Positions 35,454 through 49,000 of a stretch of 64,000 nucleotides of DNA are shown here, in pieces (the first letter of the stretch is position 1; each line of letters begins with the position of its first letter). The translations under genes and the position numbers were made by a program. The notes under the pieces are model-generated. The model made no database searches and was not told the origin of the DNA. It saw only the letters and a list, made by a program, of their open reading frames with translations. The DNA comes from Bryopsis sp. KO-2023 (lineage: Eukaryota; Chlorophyta; Ulvophyceae; Bryopsidales; Bryopsidaceae): positions 2,852,001 to 2,916,000 of the forward strand of contig BSYQ01000013.1 in the NCBI GenBank assembly GCA_030272585.1. The letters run 5' to 3'.

Positions 35454-37691
35454 CTAGTGCTCCTCAGACCCCACTGAGAACTCCTCCACCCTGGACAAGA
35501 AGGTGCGGTAGCGCATCCCGAGCTCCTCCAAGGGGGTGGGGACGATTCTGTGGTCGTCGATCCTGCCCAGAATTGGACTCTGTAGAGACCTCTGGGCAAG
35601 GGCATCCCAGTCCACCCCCTCGAAAAATGGATGGCTGCGCAGCTCTTGTGCTGTGCAGCGGAACTCTGGTGCAATCTGCCACAACAATGGGGGGATGGAC
35701 TTCAGTCTCAGTTCGGTGGATGCAAGACTTAAGGAATCAAGTGTGGTGTTTCTAGGGGATTTCTGTTACGGGTCATAAAAAGCTTCCCATTTGACAAGGA
35801 AACACAGCCGTCTCAATTATGGAACCCAGTGAACTTCCGCCATATTTCCACACATGATCCATATCTTTCACATCGACTGTTGAATTCTGTGGCCACTACA
35901 ACACTCAATTCCAAAGGTTATTGTTCTTTAAACCAGAACTGTAAGAGAATCTGCTTTCATTGTCAGACTTGGAACTCAAATGATGATAAACAAGTCAAGT
36001 TTTTTCAACTCACCTGGAAAATGCTCGCGAAGAACCTGCAAGCAACAGGGCTGGTGTCAAGGACACCCGACACCCTCCACACGGAATCCACAAACCAGGG
36101 GTCGAAACACCTGGTGTCCTCCCCAAGGTTTGGGAAGGGGAACTGGCCCACCAACATCCTGTAGACCAGGACCCCGTAGCTCCAGATATCCCCGGCTAAA
36201 CCGGCAGCAGCATGGTTGTGTGCCACTTCGGGGGCCTGGGGACATCCTCAGCATATTAGATGCATTCACAGAACTTTCTGGAACTCTGATGTGCAGTTAA
36301 AATTCAGGCAGCAAGAGCTGAGAATGCAGCTACATTTGGTTTGGGGCTGACAGCAACCGGTGGCAGCACTGGCTGTTGGATTAATACCATTATTGATTCA
36401 AACTCTTCTTTTGTAAATGAAGGATAGTTAGCAATGCCAACCACCAGCACCCTTCCAAAAATAAAGGAATGTTCAGAAAAAGCAATCGGACTTACCAGGA
36501 ACAAGGAAGCATTGGGGTGAGCAAGGTAGCCAGGGTGGCTGGAGTTGGGCCCCTCCCAGGTGCGGGTATCCACAATGCGCGAAAAGTCCCAGATCAGGAC
36601 ATGTCCTCCCTCTGAAACAAGAGTGCTGCCAAAACTCAAGTTTCGGAGGGCCAGATGGCGCTCGTGCAGGGTGCACAAGGCCAGTAACAACTCGGCTGCA
36701 AAAAATCTGTGGGAAGACAACAAACAAGAGAACTGTTCAACTCATCTGCCCCATGACACATGCAAATACAAGAACAAAATTGAATCAGATTTTCTGGTTC
36801 CCCCCCCCCAAAAAAAAAGAGTTTGGGCCAGTCAAACTCTTTTTTCAGCTGAATAAGAACATCTATTCTACTGTTGAGATGTTTGGCTCCCTACCTGCAG
36901 ATCTCGATAGTCGTATTCTGGGCTTCTGGGAAGAACGAGTCCAGAGGTCCACCTGGGCAGAACTCCTGTGGACGAAACGATAGGGTAAATCTCTGAGAAA
37001 AAACAACCCAAGTGATGCTGGCAGCAAGCGAAAAAAAATGCTTAGAAACTTACCGAGACGAGGTACACGTATGAGAAGTCCCGAAAGGCACAGCAAGGAA
37101 GCAGGAATGGGGAGGACACCGACACCACAAGGGACACGAAGAGCTCGAGCTTCAACCTCGCCACCATCGTCGGAAATCGCTCGTCGTAGAACACCTTCTT
37201 CTCGTAGAAGTGTGCTCCGGTGTCTGGACACGTGACGATTCTCACCTCACCGCTCGTCGCCAGCCACGACCATCTGCCCGGGACAAGATAAAGGAACGTC
37301 TAAAAAAAAAACAGACGAATTTCAATGCATGAGTCGTCGGCGAGACAGTGTTGGGTCGTTAGGTACGAACGAAAGCTTGCTGTTTTGCGCGCCTCACCTC
37401 CACAGGTATCCGGAAGTGATTGGGAAATTGGCATGGCGCGGAACGGTGGGCGAGGATGGTGCTGGTGGTGGGGGTGTTTGGCGCGGGAAGCTCTTGAATT
37501 TCCTTGTCCTCGCCGGGACGGTCGTTTTCCTCGCTCCATGCCTCTTCTGAACCGACTCTAGAGTCGCGCTCGGCACATTCCTGGGCCTCGGCCTCTCTTT
37601 CTCGCCTTCGTCGACGCCGGCCTTGGTCCAGTTGCTGGAGGCAAACCCCCAGAGCGATGACGGCACTCGCCACGGTGCACAGCTTCAGCAT
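35454..37691 (-). CDS. Membrane-anchored AGC-like pseudokinase
   Basis: Six minus-strand exons join in frame: 37398-37691, 37054-37299, 36895-36965, 36496-36706, 36014-36235 and 35454-35762, giving about 450 residues. An N-terminal membrane segment (LCTVASAVIALGVCL) is followed by a basic and acidic linker, then a kinase-like domain with AGC-family spacing. The N-lobe has AHFYEKKVF (possible ATP Lys) and SSPFLLPCCAFRDFSYVYLV, then EFCPGGPLDSFF and RFFAAELLLALCTLH. The C-lobe has APEV, DIWSYGVLVYRMLVGQFPF and ELRSHPFFEGVDWDAL. The catalytic loop reads HERHLALRNLSF, so the HRD Asp and its Lys are gone, and DFG reads DFS. The glycine loop is not evident. It is therefore probably catalytically dead and may act as a scaffold or allosteric partner at a membrane. 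An upstream in-frame ATG at 37799 would extend it by 36 residues and bury the hydrophobic segment; I prefer 37691. Confidence 0.8.
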
Positions 37692-38241
37692 TTGTGTCGG
37701 TGTGCTTGTCGGAAAACTGTCTGATTGCAGTGGTAGTGGTTTGCTCTCCGCCGCAAGACAGTGTGTTTGTTCGCAGGTGGCCTCGCGCGCGCCAAGCAAG
37801 TGTTTTTGTACCTTCGCCAGTTTCTGGAGTGTAACGAATTACTAATCGTGTTTCTGTTTTTTCCGTTTCCTTGCTCTCTACATGAATGATATGAATGGAT
37901 CGGAATGCTGCATTGTATGAAAGGGAAGAGCTGGTTTGATGTGCAAAACGAGTGAATTGTTTCGATGATGCTTCTTGCACGACAATGGAGTTTCCATTCT
38001 CGGATGCTGAATGCTTTTACCAGAAAGGCAGTGTGGAAAAGGAGTTGATGTTGGAAGAACCAAGGTTACACACCCCCTAGAACGAAACTGGCGGCTGAAA
38101 AATTTGAAATATGGTTCGTATCTTTTCAGAGTCTCTTTAGTAAGCACAACAGACGAAGAGGATTTTCTTGCACCACCTCTCCATTGCACATTAAAACACA
38201 GCAAGGATAAAAAAGTAAAAGACAAGACAGAAACCCACTCT

Positions 38242-41200
38242 CTATTTTTTCACTTTTCCCCCTCCCCCTATTCTGTTTTTCTTTTCCTTTTTTTGCCTTT
38301 TCGTAATGCTGCCAACTCTATGATCCGATTCCTTTCTGCCCCCCTGGCGCACATCGACACCCTCTTTTCTCTTTTTGCTTTTCCTCCCTGGTGATTTCCC
38401 TTTTTGAACACCAGCACCACCACCGTTTTCAACCTCTCCCTCGTTTTCACCAGCTAACCCCTTCGTCGCTTTCAAACCCCCCTCCACCTCGCTCCGTTCG
38501 CATGCCTCCGGGCCCCCGTTTTCATGCTCCATTTCTCGACCAGAAACTTCCCCCTCATCAACACCCTCCATCCGGACATCATCAACATGCGATTTCTCGC
38601 TGCCACTCAAATCCAATTCTTCGAGGACTCCCTTCTGCGCAGCTTCCGCCGAGTTTCTACGGTGTGGCTGCTCAGCATCGAGCTGGGGGAGGATGTTTTG
38701 CTCTGGCACCAAGACGTTCATGTTGGCAAGGGCGTAGTCCAGCAGAAAGGTGGATCTGATGATCCGATCGATCCGAGCGAAATGCCGGGACGTGTATGCA
38801 TGCAATCCGTCGATGATGCTCGAAACGCCAGGAACGGAAGTGATTTGCTCCGGGGAAAAGGATCGAAGAACGGCCCTGACAATAAAAACATGAGAAGTTT
38901 TTTTAAGTTCTTTTCTCTGATTCCATCATATTTAACTCAAGGTTCAAGTTTTGTTTCGACATGCTTATTTTCATTTCTTTTTCTCCTTTTTCCAAAAAGA
39001 CAGTGGTGTCATTGAACTCGGCTGCGTATCACGGGGGGGGAAACGCTCCACCAACATATCTAAATGATCAACCCCTCCACCAAAACAAAAACAAAGAACG
39101 TTTTTCGCCAGCCAATAACCTCTTCACGCACACACACATTTCTTGTTGCATCCATCCATTCTTCATTTTTTCATTTTCTTTCGTTTCACCTCAACAGAAA
39201 TTGCGCTTCGTGGCAGTTTTTCGAATTGGTGTTCCAATCTCGGATGTACTCCAGGCATTTTTTGATTTCGGCTCCCTCCAATTTTTCCACCAAAGCCGAC
39301 AGCACTTTTTCGTTCTCCGAATCTGATCCACAGGTTTTCTTCAAAACGGCCAGCAATCGCCTGGGCTGCTCCAATTGGAAAGCCAATTTCGACGCAACCT
39401 CGTAATCCTTGGCCTGTTTCACAAAATAAATGAAAATAAATCACAACACGAAAAGAAAAAAAAAAGGGAGGTGGGGGAAGATGACTGCTTTCTTAAATTT
39501 TAAACGTGTTTTAAACGGGCTTTTCCCGACACATCTTTGAAATCATTTCTAATATTTCACCAGGGCAAAGAAAAGAAATGCAACTAAATAAAACCATTGG
39601 GCTATGGAGGCTATTGATGAAGTGCACCCAGCAAAACAACAAAATGAAAAAAATAAAAAGAAAGAAAAAAATAAAATAAAAATCTACTGACAATGAACCA
39701 TGGACTGGGTTTCTGTCGTCCCCCCGAATTTCCAATTTCCAATTTGCCGTTTTCAAATCATCACCTGGAGTGCATTGGCAAGCTTCTGTTCTTTGACCAT
39801 TTCTTGTGCCGTTTTTGTGGCTTCGGCCTCTTCATCCTCCACAGTCACATCGCTCCAAATCGTCAAAACGGAATCGGAGCCCCCTGTGATCATTTTGCTC
39901 TCGGAAACTCCGGCAAACTTGACTGCCCACACTCGATCCTCGTGTTCGTCGAAAGTATTCACGCATTCGCTGGAGCCCATGTTCCAGAGCTTGACCAAGC
40001 CATCTCCTCCACAAGAAATCAACTACGAGAGACGAACTAGGGGTGGTCAGAGCTAGAGTTAGGGTTTGAGTGGTTTAAACAAAAACTTTTTTGACAGAAG
40101 AAAATGAATGAAGAGGGGATGTTGATGAGTAGGATTGGATGTGTTGTATCTCAGTTTATCAATTCCTTTTACATGTTTTTAAAATCTTATTCTTTTTTTT
40201 TTTTTTTTTTTTGGGAGGGGGGTTAGGGTGACTGCATGGATATCATGCATATAGTTTCTGTTCCAAAAAGTCCCACTTTTTCTTTGGTCTCGCAACCCCA
40301 ATTTCATTTTTCTTGATACTAATAGTTTACTATCTATTTAAAAAACTCATATTTCAAATTCACGTTTTATTTAAAATAGTACTGCTCGACAGAAAAACTC
40401 ACATTAAAAAGAAATTGCACAAAAAAAAGTCTCCAACAATTCAAATCACACTCATCGACCACCGCTCACCTGACTTCCGCTGGAAACGAAACTGACTTTC
40501 ATCACTGCTCCAGAATGCCCCTCGAATGTTCGCATGCATGATCCATCCACCAATGACCACAATTTGATAGTTTTATCATTGGAGCCCGTCAAAACTTGTC
40601 TTTCCACAGGGGAAAATTCAACCGACCAAATCCCACGCTTGTGCCCCGCCAACGTGAATTCCAGAACCAAATCCGGAAGGGCGAAGATCTGCATTCACAA
40701 CAATACAACCACTTTTTTTCCCCTCCCCCTCCAAAAAAAAAAAAAAGTTCATCGATTATTGTAAGACGTGGGGTCCATCATCTTCTTATCGAAAAAAGAA
40801 AAAGAAAACAAAACAGGATATTATTTTAATTCAGAATTTTTCGAGTGCAGTCTGGTGCCTGTCAAATAAAAGAACAAACGAAAACCCTGCTCCAAAAAAG
40901 GGCCTACCATGCATCCATTCCATCATAGGGATTTCATGAGTGAGTTGGGGGGGGGGGGGCATCCCACCCCAACAGCATCCCCAAATATAAAACAATAGAA
41001 AGAAAGCAGCAAACCTTGGCTGTTTTGTCTTGGGATCCGGTGCAAACGAGGGTGTCTGTCGGCGATATCGCGACGCTGTTGATATCCTTGGAATGTGCAA
41101 TCGTTCCAGCTGTTACTTGAAGGTCAAAAATTTCATCATCTGAAGAACTCCTTCCGCTCCGACCTTTCAGCATGGATTCCAAATCCCACAGCTTGATCAT

Positions 41201-44200
41201 TCGGTCCGCCCCCACCGTTGCTATGAAATTGGCACGCCTGAAGGAGTTGCCGCCAACATAAGTTTCACAACTGATGCCCAGCATTTTTTTCAGTAGGGCT
41301 GATTAGAAGCTTGAGTGGACGTTTCAGGCTTTAAAAAAATAATAAAAAAAGAAATAAAATAACGAAATAAGCTGTTTTGATACAGGCAAGCTGCACAGCC
41401 AGCAAAAAGCAGTTTTTGTACCAATCAATGGTAATAAGAAATGCACCAATGGAGTGCTGGATTTTCACCATCTCCAACATGCATAATTTTCAACACAAAA
41501 ATACAAATACTTCATTCCACTTCTAAAAAATATAAATTGAAGCGAGGAAAATGGGAGAAAAATATCCTAGGAAAGAGAAACGAATTTTTTGTGTTTTTTC
41601 CCGTATGTTTCCCCTTAAAGGGTAAAGTAAAAAAAAAAAAAAGATACTCATGACTAATATCAAAAGGTCAAAAGAACCTCTTACTTTTTAGAAATGGCCA
41701 AAGCACTCACAGCTGCTGTGTGCGAATTGCCTTTGGCTAAACACCGACCCGATGGAGCTTCCCAGACAAAGATACTATTGTCTTTTGAACCTGAATCAAA
41801 TCCCCCCCAAAAGAAGGAATAAATAAGTAAATAAATATCAAGGAAAACAACTATGGACCCTGGAACATCATCAAGAAAACTCAAAAAACATGGATGCTTT
41901 TCAGAAAGGATTTTTGTTTTAATCAAAAAACCACCTGATTTTGGTAATCTGACATCATCCCTTCAGAAATATATCAGCCTTCCACAGAATTATTTACAAT
42001 AATACGAAATTCCGACGATAAGACCTCTATTTGAGAAAAGAGTAGTACATTGGCAGCCCCCCCCCCCCCCCCCCGCCCCCCCCCCCCCCCCCCCCCAAAA
42101 AAAAAGGGACGCCAGAGAATTCCTTCACTGGTAATTTCTCTGTTCTTCGATACTTTTTCTTCCCTCAAAAAAAAAATCACCTTAATTTTACTCCAAACAA
42201 AACTGATCACCCACCTGACACAACAAGAGTAGATGCCTCTCCATCCTCCAATCGACAGCTGGCCGTGCAAAGCACAGCATCCGAATGGCCAGCCAGACTG
42301 GCTGTGCAATTCAAGGATTCCGTGTCGAAGAGCCTCAAGTGCGTGCTGTTGGTGGCCAGGCAAATGTGTGTGGGGTTTTCCAGCGGACCTACCCACTCCA
42401 AATCGGTGATTTCGTCATTGTTCCCCACCAACAAGCGAGACTGATCCACCACCGAACTCCCACCCTCTTCCACCTGATTTTTATTCAGCAGAAAACCAAC
42501 CAAGTAATTCTTCTTGTCGTTTATATATCTCAATAGAAAACACACACCAAAAAGAGTTCTTTTGTTGCGGGGTGGGTGGGGTTACCAAGGGGGAAAATCA
42601 GGGCATACATTACGATGGATTGCAAGAAATTCAGTGCATGCATCCTTTTATTTTTCGTGCTGTGAAATTGGTCAAGACTCGACTTCTCCACCCCCCCCCA
42701 AAAAAAAAGAAAAAAGAAAAAAAAGAAACTCACCTCATAATTCCAGAAGGCGAGCGTACAGTCAGCCATAGAAGTCATGATAACACTCCCATTCTGACCA
42801 GAAACGATATCTAAAGACGTGATTTCCCCTCCGTCGTGGGCCCCCGCCAATTTCTTTTGTTCGGCTATGGAATTGGCCGTGTCTGACCTCCAGATTTTCA
42901 AAAAACCCCTCTCGCCACCGGTCGCAAAAATTACTAACGGCTTCTTTGCACTTTGTTTGGATTTCTTTAGGGTTTTTGGACAGGGTAAGCACACTAGGCC
43001 TGAGAAAGAAGAAGAAAAAAAAACGAGCATTCAGTGAAAGTGTCTGGGACCCAGTTCTGACAGTAGGAAAAAAAAAAAAAAAAGTGAAATGAGTAAAATA
43101 TCATTTATGGAAGACCTGAAAAGATGTGAAATCTCAGACATTGCCAAACCAAAAAAGTGTGACAATGATAACAAATCAAATTGAATTTTCTTCAACATAT
43201 TGCATTGTGGCTTTTTTTTGTGCTATTCTTCTTAATAATATTTTTACATAATATTTCTTACTATTCCATTACAGCACACATAACAAAACACATTTTTTTT
43301 GAATATTCTGTCGTGTCTTTTGACAGACTTTCACCAGAAAAAGAAAGAAAATAAATAAAAATAAAAAATTGTACCTTCTATGGCTTCGAAGACTGGCACC
43401 GTCGCCAATTGAACGTTTTTAATAATATCCCAAAGAACCACCACTTTATCGCGAGCTCCGGACAGCAATATGGATTGGTCTGGGCTGATGACTAAGCTCG
43501 TCACCGCACTCATGTGACCCTATTTTTAGCGCACACACCCCAACAAAAAAAAAGGTACTCGGTTAAGGGCACGAAAAGAAAATGAAGTAGAAATTATTTT
43601 TTTGTGCTGAATTTTGTCTAATAAAAAATATATCTGCACAAAAAAAACATATATATATATTTTTTGTACAGAACACTCTCGTGGTGGCTTCCTTTCAAAC
43701 TACAAATATATATGGTATTTATTTTCAAAGCGTAGTTTTCAGTACTCCGTTTAATTCCCCCCCCCCCTTCTTCTTTTTTGAAAAAAAGGCAAATTTACAC
43801 TTCCCAGAAAAGAGGGGGATTCCAGGGGAAAAAAAAAAATAGCTGATCAGCTTTTTAAAAAAAGGAAGCCCTGTCTGGTGCTGAAACACAAGCCATCCAC
43901 TTTTCGGAAAAATCGTCCCGTTATTGATATCAAGCGGCACCTTTAACACAGCCGTGCATGAATCCTTTTCCAAATTCCACACTCTAACTTCGCTGTCTTC
44001 CCCCCCGCTGAAAAGTATCGGCTTGCTGGGGTGAAATAACACTTTGTAGACAATGCTCCTGTATTCAAAAAAGCCCATACAACAATCAGCACTTACCCAA
44101 TACCAGTGCCGATCGCTTAACTACATAACTCAAAAGGAAAAAGAAACACAAAAAAGAAACACACGTATGCACACGAAAAAAAAAACAGACTAGAAGAAGA

Positions 44201-46002
44201 AGTGAAAGGTGCTAGTTTTTAATGTTTATATATATATATATATATATATTCTGTGGAGGTGATGAACAGGTGTTGTCTACAAAAATTCATTTTACTTTAT
44301 TTGATCTTGTTTTCACTTTTTGTTTTTTATGGAAGCCTCACTTGTGTCCTTTGAAGTTGTGTGTGCAATATCCACCTTCAACATCCCATATGCTGACTAA
44401 CTTATCGGCCCCCCCGGTTGCTAAGACAGACCCGGTGCGATCCACCATCATGTCTGCCACAGCCGCTCTATGTACCTGAACAATAACATGAAATTTAGAA
44501 AAGAAAAGAAAATGTATATCTCTCTCTCTCTCTATATATATATATAGTCAATATGCATGTGTACACTGATACACTCAATCACCATAAGGAATATCATACC
44601 CCAGAAATCAAAATGCAAAAATCTCCCATTCCCCCCCCCCAAAAAAAAAAAAACAAAAAAAGATACTAATAATAAAATAATGGACACACATAATTATGCA
44701 GGTAAACACATCTGTGTATTGAATTTCCTTTTCTGCACAATTGAAATGATTATTTCTTCTTGAATGAAAGAAGAAAGAAATCTACACCAACCTTCCAGCT
44801 CCGTGTACATTCGCCCTCCAGTAAATCCCATTTTCTCAAAGTCTGACTTCTGGACACGGAAAACAGAATTCGATCGTCTGGAGTGAAACACATAGCAGTG
44901 ACTGCTTCTTCGTCCTGTTTTTTTTTTCATTCAAAATAGGAATTAAAAAAAAAAAAAAATTAAATCGGCAAGATGGAGTAACAATCATTGCCCTTTCAAA
45001 CGAATGCATTTTCAAGATGACACCAAGAAGGCCTTGGATAAAAATCAGCAAAAAAGAAAAGCAGTGAGTGAGTTTTTTTTCACGTGACCTAATGAAGCCC
45101 TTTTTTCGGCTTTCACTTCGTATAAGCTTCGCCAGATTGCTTATTTTGGTCGGAGATTTTTCTCTTCTCTTTTTTATTTTTAGAAAAGTGGGTTATATCA
45201 AGGCTGCAAGGCGAATTTTTTTCATTTAACTGTGAAAAATTGAGTCCATCCATTTATTTATTCAGATGTTTTCATTTGGATGCCTTACCCCAGGACACGT
45301 CTTTATGACAGACCCGCTGGCAACATCCACCACCTGTTTCAGAAAAAAAAAAGGAAGAGCGGATTTACTACGGACCACCAAGAAAATAAAAAAAAATCCA
45401 TTTTCAGAAACACACATCTAAGTATTTTTTTTTCTTCAGTTTCCTTTTCAAGAAAATTTGATGCGGGGTGGTCCTGACACTCAATGCTGGCAAAGATTAT
45501 TCAAAAAGAGAAAAGAATAGAAAGAAAAAAGAATCAGCAAAATCAGAAATCAGAGATTTCAACACAAATGAAGACAGGTGGGATGATTCTATTTTACTCA
45601 TGGAACTGTCGTTTTTGTTTTTTATGTATTGCCACCTGCCCTTCAATTTCTTATTCCTCCTAATTTGATGCCAACAGAGAATTATCTATTCTTCTTGTTT
45701 TTTTTTTCTGATTTTCCACCTTTTGTTTCCTTTCTCCTTTTTTCTCCGAATTTCAAAAAATTGGAAAAATAATAATAATAATTAGATAAGTGCACTCTTA
45801 TTTTATTTATATTTCTTATTTAGAAAACTTGAAAAAGCTGAAAAATCATCCAATTCATATCCAGCACCTTGGTTTCGTCCCCACACGCGCAAGCCAATGT
45901 TTTGCCATCGCCGCTGAGCTTCACAGGACCTCCAGTGTAAAACACTTCCAGTCGCGCCGCCGGACGATACGTTTTCTTGGGTTTAAAACTCTCTCCACCC
46001 AT
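38242..46002 (-). CDS. UTP13: U3 snoRNA-associated WD40 protein UTP13/TBL3
   Basis: Fourteen minus-strand exons keep frame throughout: 45868-46002, 45289-45333, 44792-44914, 44342-44475, 43941-44058, 43375-43519, 42734-42999, 42215-42473, 41685-41790, 41015-41270, 40470-40688, 39765-40022, 39190-39413 and 38242-38875, giving about 973 residues. WD40 blades recur from start to near the end (LATGGADKLVSIWDVEGG, FSGGEDSEVRVWNLEKD, LLSGARDKVVVLWDI, ATVGADRMIKLWDLE, LTGSNDKTIKLWSLVDG). The C-terminal UTP13 helical domain follows (CLEYIRDWNTNSKN, TSRHFARIDRIIRSTFLLDY). UTP13 belongs to the PWP2/UTP-B complex of the SSU processome and acts in nucleolar 18S rRNA maturation. The protein is longer than the usual 800-820 residues, mainly through a Glu/Lys-rich tail ending in basic clusters. 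It shares a short head-to-head promoter with the gene at 46099. Confidence 0.95.
42058..42106. repeat. Very long C-run/A-run in a UTP13 intron
   Basis: About 40 C residues, interrupted by a single G, pass directly into nine A residues, inside the intron between the exons at 41685-41790 and 42215-42473. Confidence 0.85.
44225..44250. repeat. (TA)n microsatellite
   Basis: Alternating TA in a UTP13 intron. Similar TA tracts occur at about 1078-1097, 5745-5762 and 54778-54806, and a (TC)n-(TA)n tract at about 44518-44547. Confidence 0.8.
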
Positions 46003-46098
46003 TTCCCTCCAAAGCCTCGAAAAGAAAAATCAACGCGCGCTCCAGAAAACCCGACCTCCACCCTCTGGCATCAGGGCTCCGCAGAAAGACACAGGAAA
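46003..46098. promoter_or_regulatory. Bidirectional promoter region of UTP13 and the YkgJ-methyltransferase gene
   Basis: Only 96 bases separate the two divergent start codons. There is no obvious TATA box. The two 5' UTRs and core promoters must be packed in here or overlap the first exons. Confidence 0.6.
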
Positions 46099-49000
46099 AT
46101 GAAAGTGAGCGCAGCGAAACTGTTGGTGCATTCTGTCGAAGGGCGCTATGTCGGACACGGTGAGAATCCACGGAACGATTTTGTACATTTAATTTTTTTC
46201 CGAGACATCAGTCACCCACTCATCCTCCACAAAAACTGAAAAGAGTGACAGGCAGGGATGCACGTTTCTGTTCGGTTTTTCGCGGTGGGTGGTATTAGCA
46301 TCGTGCGTCGATTTTCTGTGTATATTTATTGCATATGCGGCGAAGTTTGAGGGCGGCGGCGTCAGCGTGGTTTTCTGGTGGCTTGAGTTTCGAATGCACG
46401 CTGTGTGGAAAATGCTGCAAGCGAGCGGATAGACCCGTCCTGGTGAGGTTTGAGGGGATTTCTGCTCCAACGCTTCAACGAAATTGATGGATTCACAACT
46501 ATATATACGAATAATAAATTATATGTGTTATTATTATATGTAATTCATTGTGAATTCTCCACAGTTCTTCCAGAATTTGTTGACACATTTTCCTCAAAGG
46601 GAAATCCCGATCAAACATACGATGGAAAAAAAAAATAAAAAATTCTGAGCAGCATTCCCCAAAACTCGATTTTCACCGAATCTCCGTTCGTTTTTTTTTT
46701 ATTTGTTGCTCCAAAGGGGATCGAAAGAAAATCATAGTCTTCTCTTGAAAAAAAAGCATGCATTTTTTTTCCTGACGCTTTTCTGTTGGGATCGTTCTGT
46801 ATTCGTTTTTATGATATTTCATGTATTGTAGGTGAATGCCTGTGAGGTCGAAGAAATGGCTCAAATTTTGGACATGGACATTCAGAAATTTTCTGAAGAA
46901 TATCTTACAGAAGGGAGTGATGCTGTGGGGGATGTCGCTGACAAATTGATGCTGAAAAGAGGGAAAGATGGAAAATCTTGCGTTTTTTTGGGGCGGGATA
47001 ACAAGTGTCGAGTCCATGAGGCAAAGCCGATACATGTAAGAAGTCGGTGGTGTTGAAAGTTGCGAACACTTTTTCTTTTTTTCTTGAAAATTTTGAAAAA
47101 AGAAAGTTACGGACTTTTTTTTTTCCCTTGAAGAAAAAAAGAAAGAGGAAAAAAAGACCCCTATATGCGAAAAAATGAGTTGCTTGGTTTATCATTAATA
47201 ATTGTTTTGATGGTCAGCGTAGCTTTTCTGCCGTAAAAAAACCCAAAAAACAAAGAAGATTAGTCGTGGAATTTATTGTTGTTGCGTTATTCTTGTGAAA
47301 ACAAGAAGAGAATAAAAGATTAATGCAATAATGGAAAAAAAAAGGATAAGAAGTCGAAAGATGAGAAAAAGAATAGCGCATTGTTTGGGGGAATAATTTC
47401 TCTTTTAAAAGAATGGATATTTTTTTTCAAGTTGAAAAGCCCCTCTGTTGTTTATTTTTTTATTATTGTTTTTTGACTTTGATGAAAAGTGCAGGACTTA
47501 TCCTTTTCATCCGGAACACCTCATTTCTGAGTTTGACTGGAATGCGGAGGCCGCTGCTTGTGAAGGAATGACCCCTATCAAAATCTCTTCTGATTCTAAA
47601 ACAAAAAAAAGTAACACTGAAGGTGAGTGTGTGTGTGTTGGCAATAATTCTACACAATCAAGACAGTCCCTTTTTTTTCTGTTTCTGAAAAACTGATCAG
47701 TTTTTGTTCTGTTAGAGTGCCATTACATTGTTTTATCCCAAACGGAGTTTGTTTATTTATTTTTCAATTGAATAATAATATATTTTTTAAGATTCTGATT
47801 CTGATTTTTTTCTAAAGGATTATGATCATGATCTTTTTATTTTTTTTCCCGAATTGTGTGTCCATTTTTTTGGTACTGTTTTTTGTAAATTCACCTGAAT
47901 TCAGAATTCAGAATTCCGTCTGACCTGCAGAGAGCTCCGTATCAAAGGAGGACATAGTGAAGAATTTGTTCATGGCGGAATTGAACAGGGACGAGATGCC
48001 GAACGAAAGTCATTCTTCTTTGGCCGAAATGATCGGAGGCCTCCAAAAGGAAGCTTTGGACGAATTCGCGTCAGACTATGTATCCGAGAATTGGCGAAAG
48101 TGAGATTACATCGGCATGAAAAAAAAAAAAAAAGATATTTCCTTCCTTCCTTTCGAAATGGCTTAAAATAAAACTACTGGAATAAAACAAGATAGATTCG
48201 CACACGTTTTTTACTGAGAATGAACACTATCCTTTTTTTTGTTTTTTTTTTGAGGAAAAGGTGGTACCTATTTTTTATTCTTTTGAATACATGTACATTT
48301 TCATCCCTTTCTTTTATTTGTTTTGATTGTTTTATTCTGGGGGGTGCTGTTACAGAATTTTATACGAAGATGAAAAGCATTTCGTGGTGGCATCCCAGTT
48401 TTCTGGAGAAGAATCCGAACGTCGAGCCTTCATTTTCAAAAACACCCCCACTTTCGTACAAACCGAGATACCGTATTTTCCTGAGGTAAGGTAACGATTC
48501 CATGTCAGACCAAGAAAAAAATCCAGAGAAAAGAAACAGAAAAAAAAAAAATTGCACTTCCCTCAAAAATATCAAGACTGTTAAGCTTCTCTGAGGGGGG
48601 TTCAGTGGAATGATATCTTGAACAAATTAGCAACTGGCACCGACGATTTCAGAAAAAGGGCAAAAAATCAACAGAAGAAAAAAGCCTTGTTGATTGGGGG
48701 TGGGATATGATGCAGCCAATTGTGGAGTCAGTCGATACTTAAGCCTTGTTTGAAAAAAAGAAAGGAAAAAAGAAATAGGCATCAGAAATTATGTAATTTC
48801 TGTATCAGGGTGACAAACGCCGCCATGATATGATCGAGCTCCTCCAACCCCCCCATCAAGGAATGGTCCTATCCCTGTACCTCTGGCTAAAATCTGGAAA
48901 AAATGAATCTAAAACTCAGAATAGTGCTTCTGATGCCACCGATGATCCCCCACCCTGTCGAGTTGCAGTTCTGGGCGCCGGCTGTGGGGCTTTACCGAAT

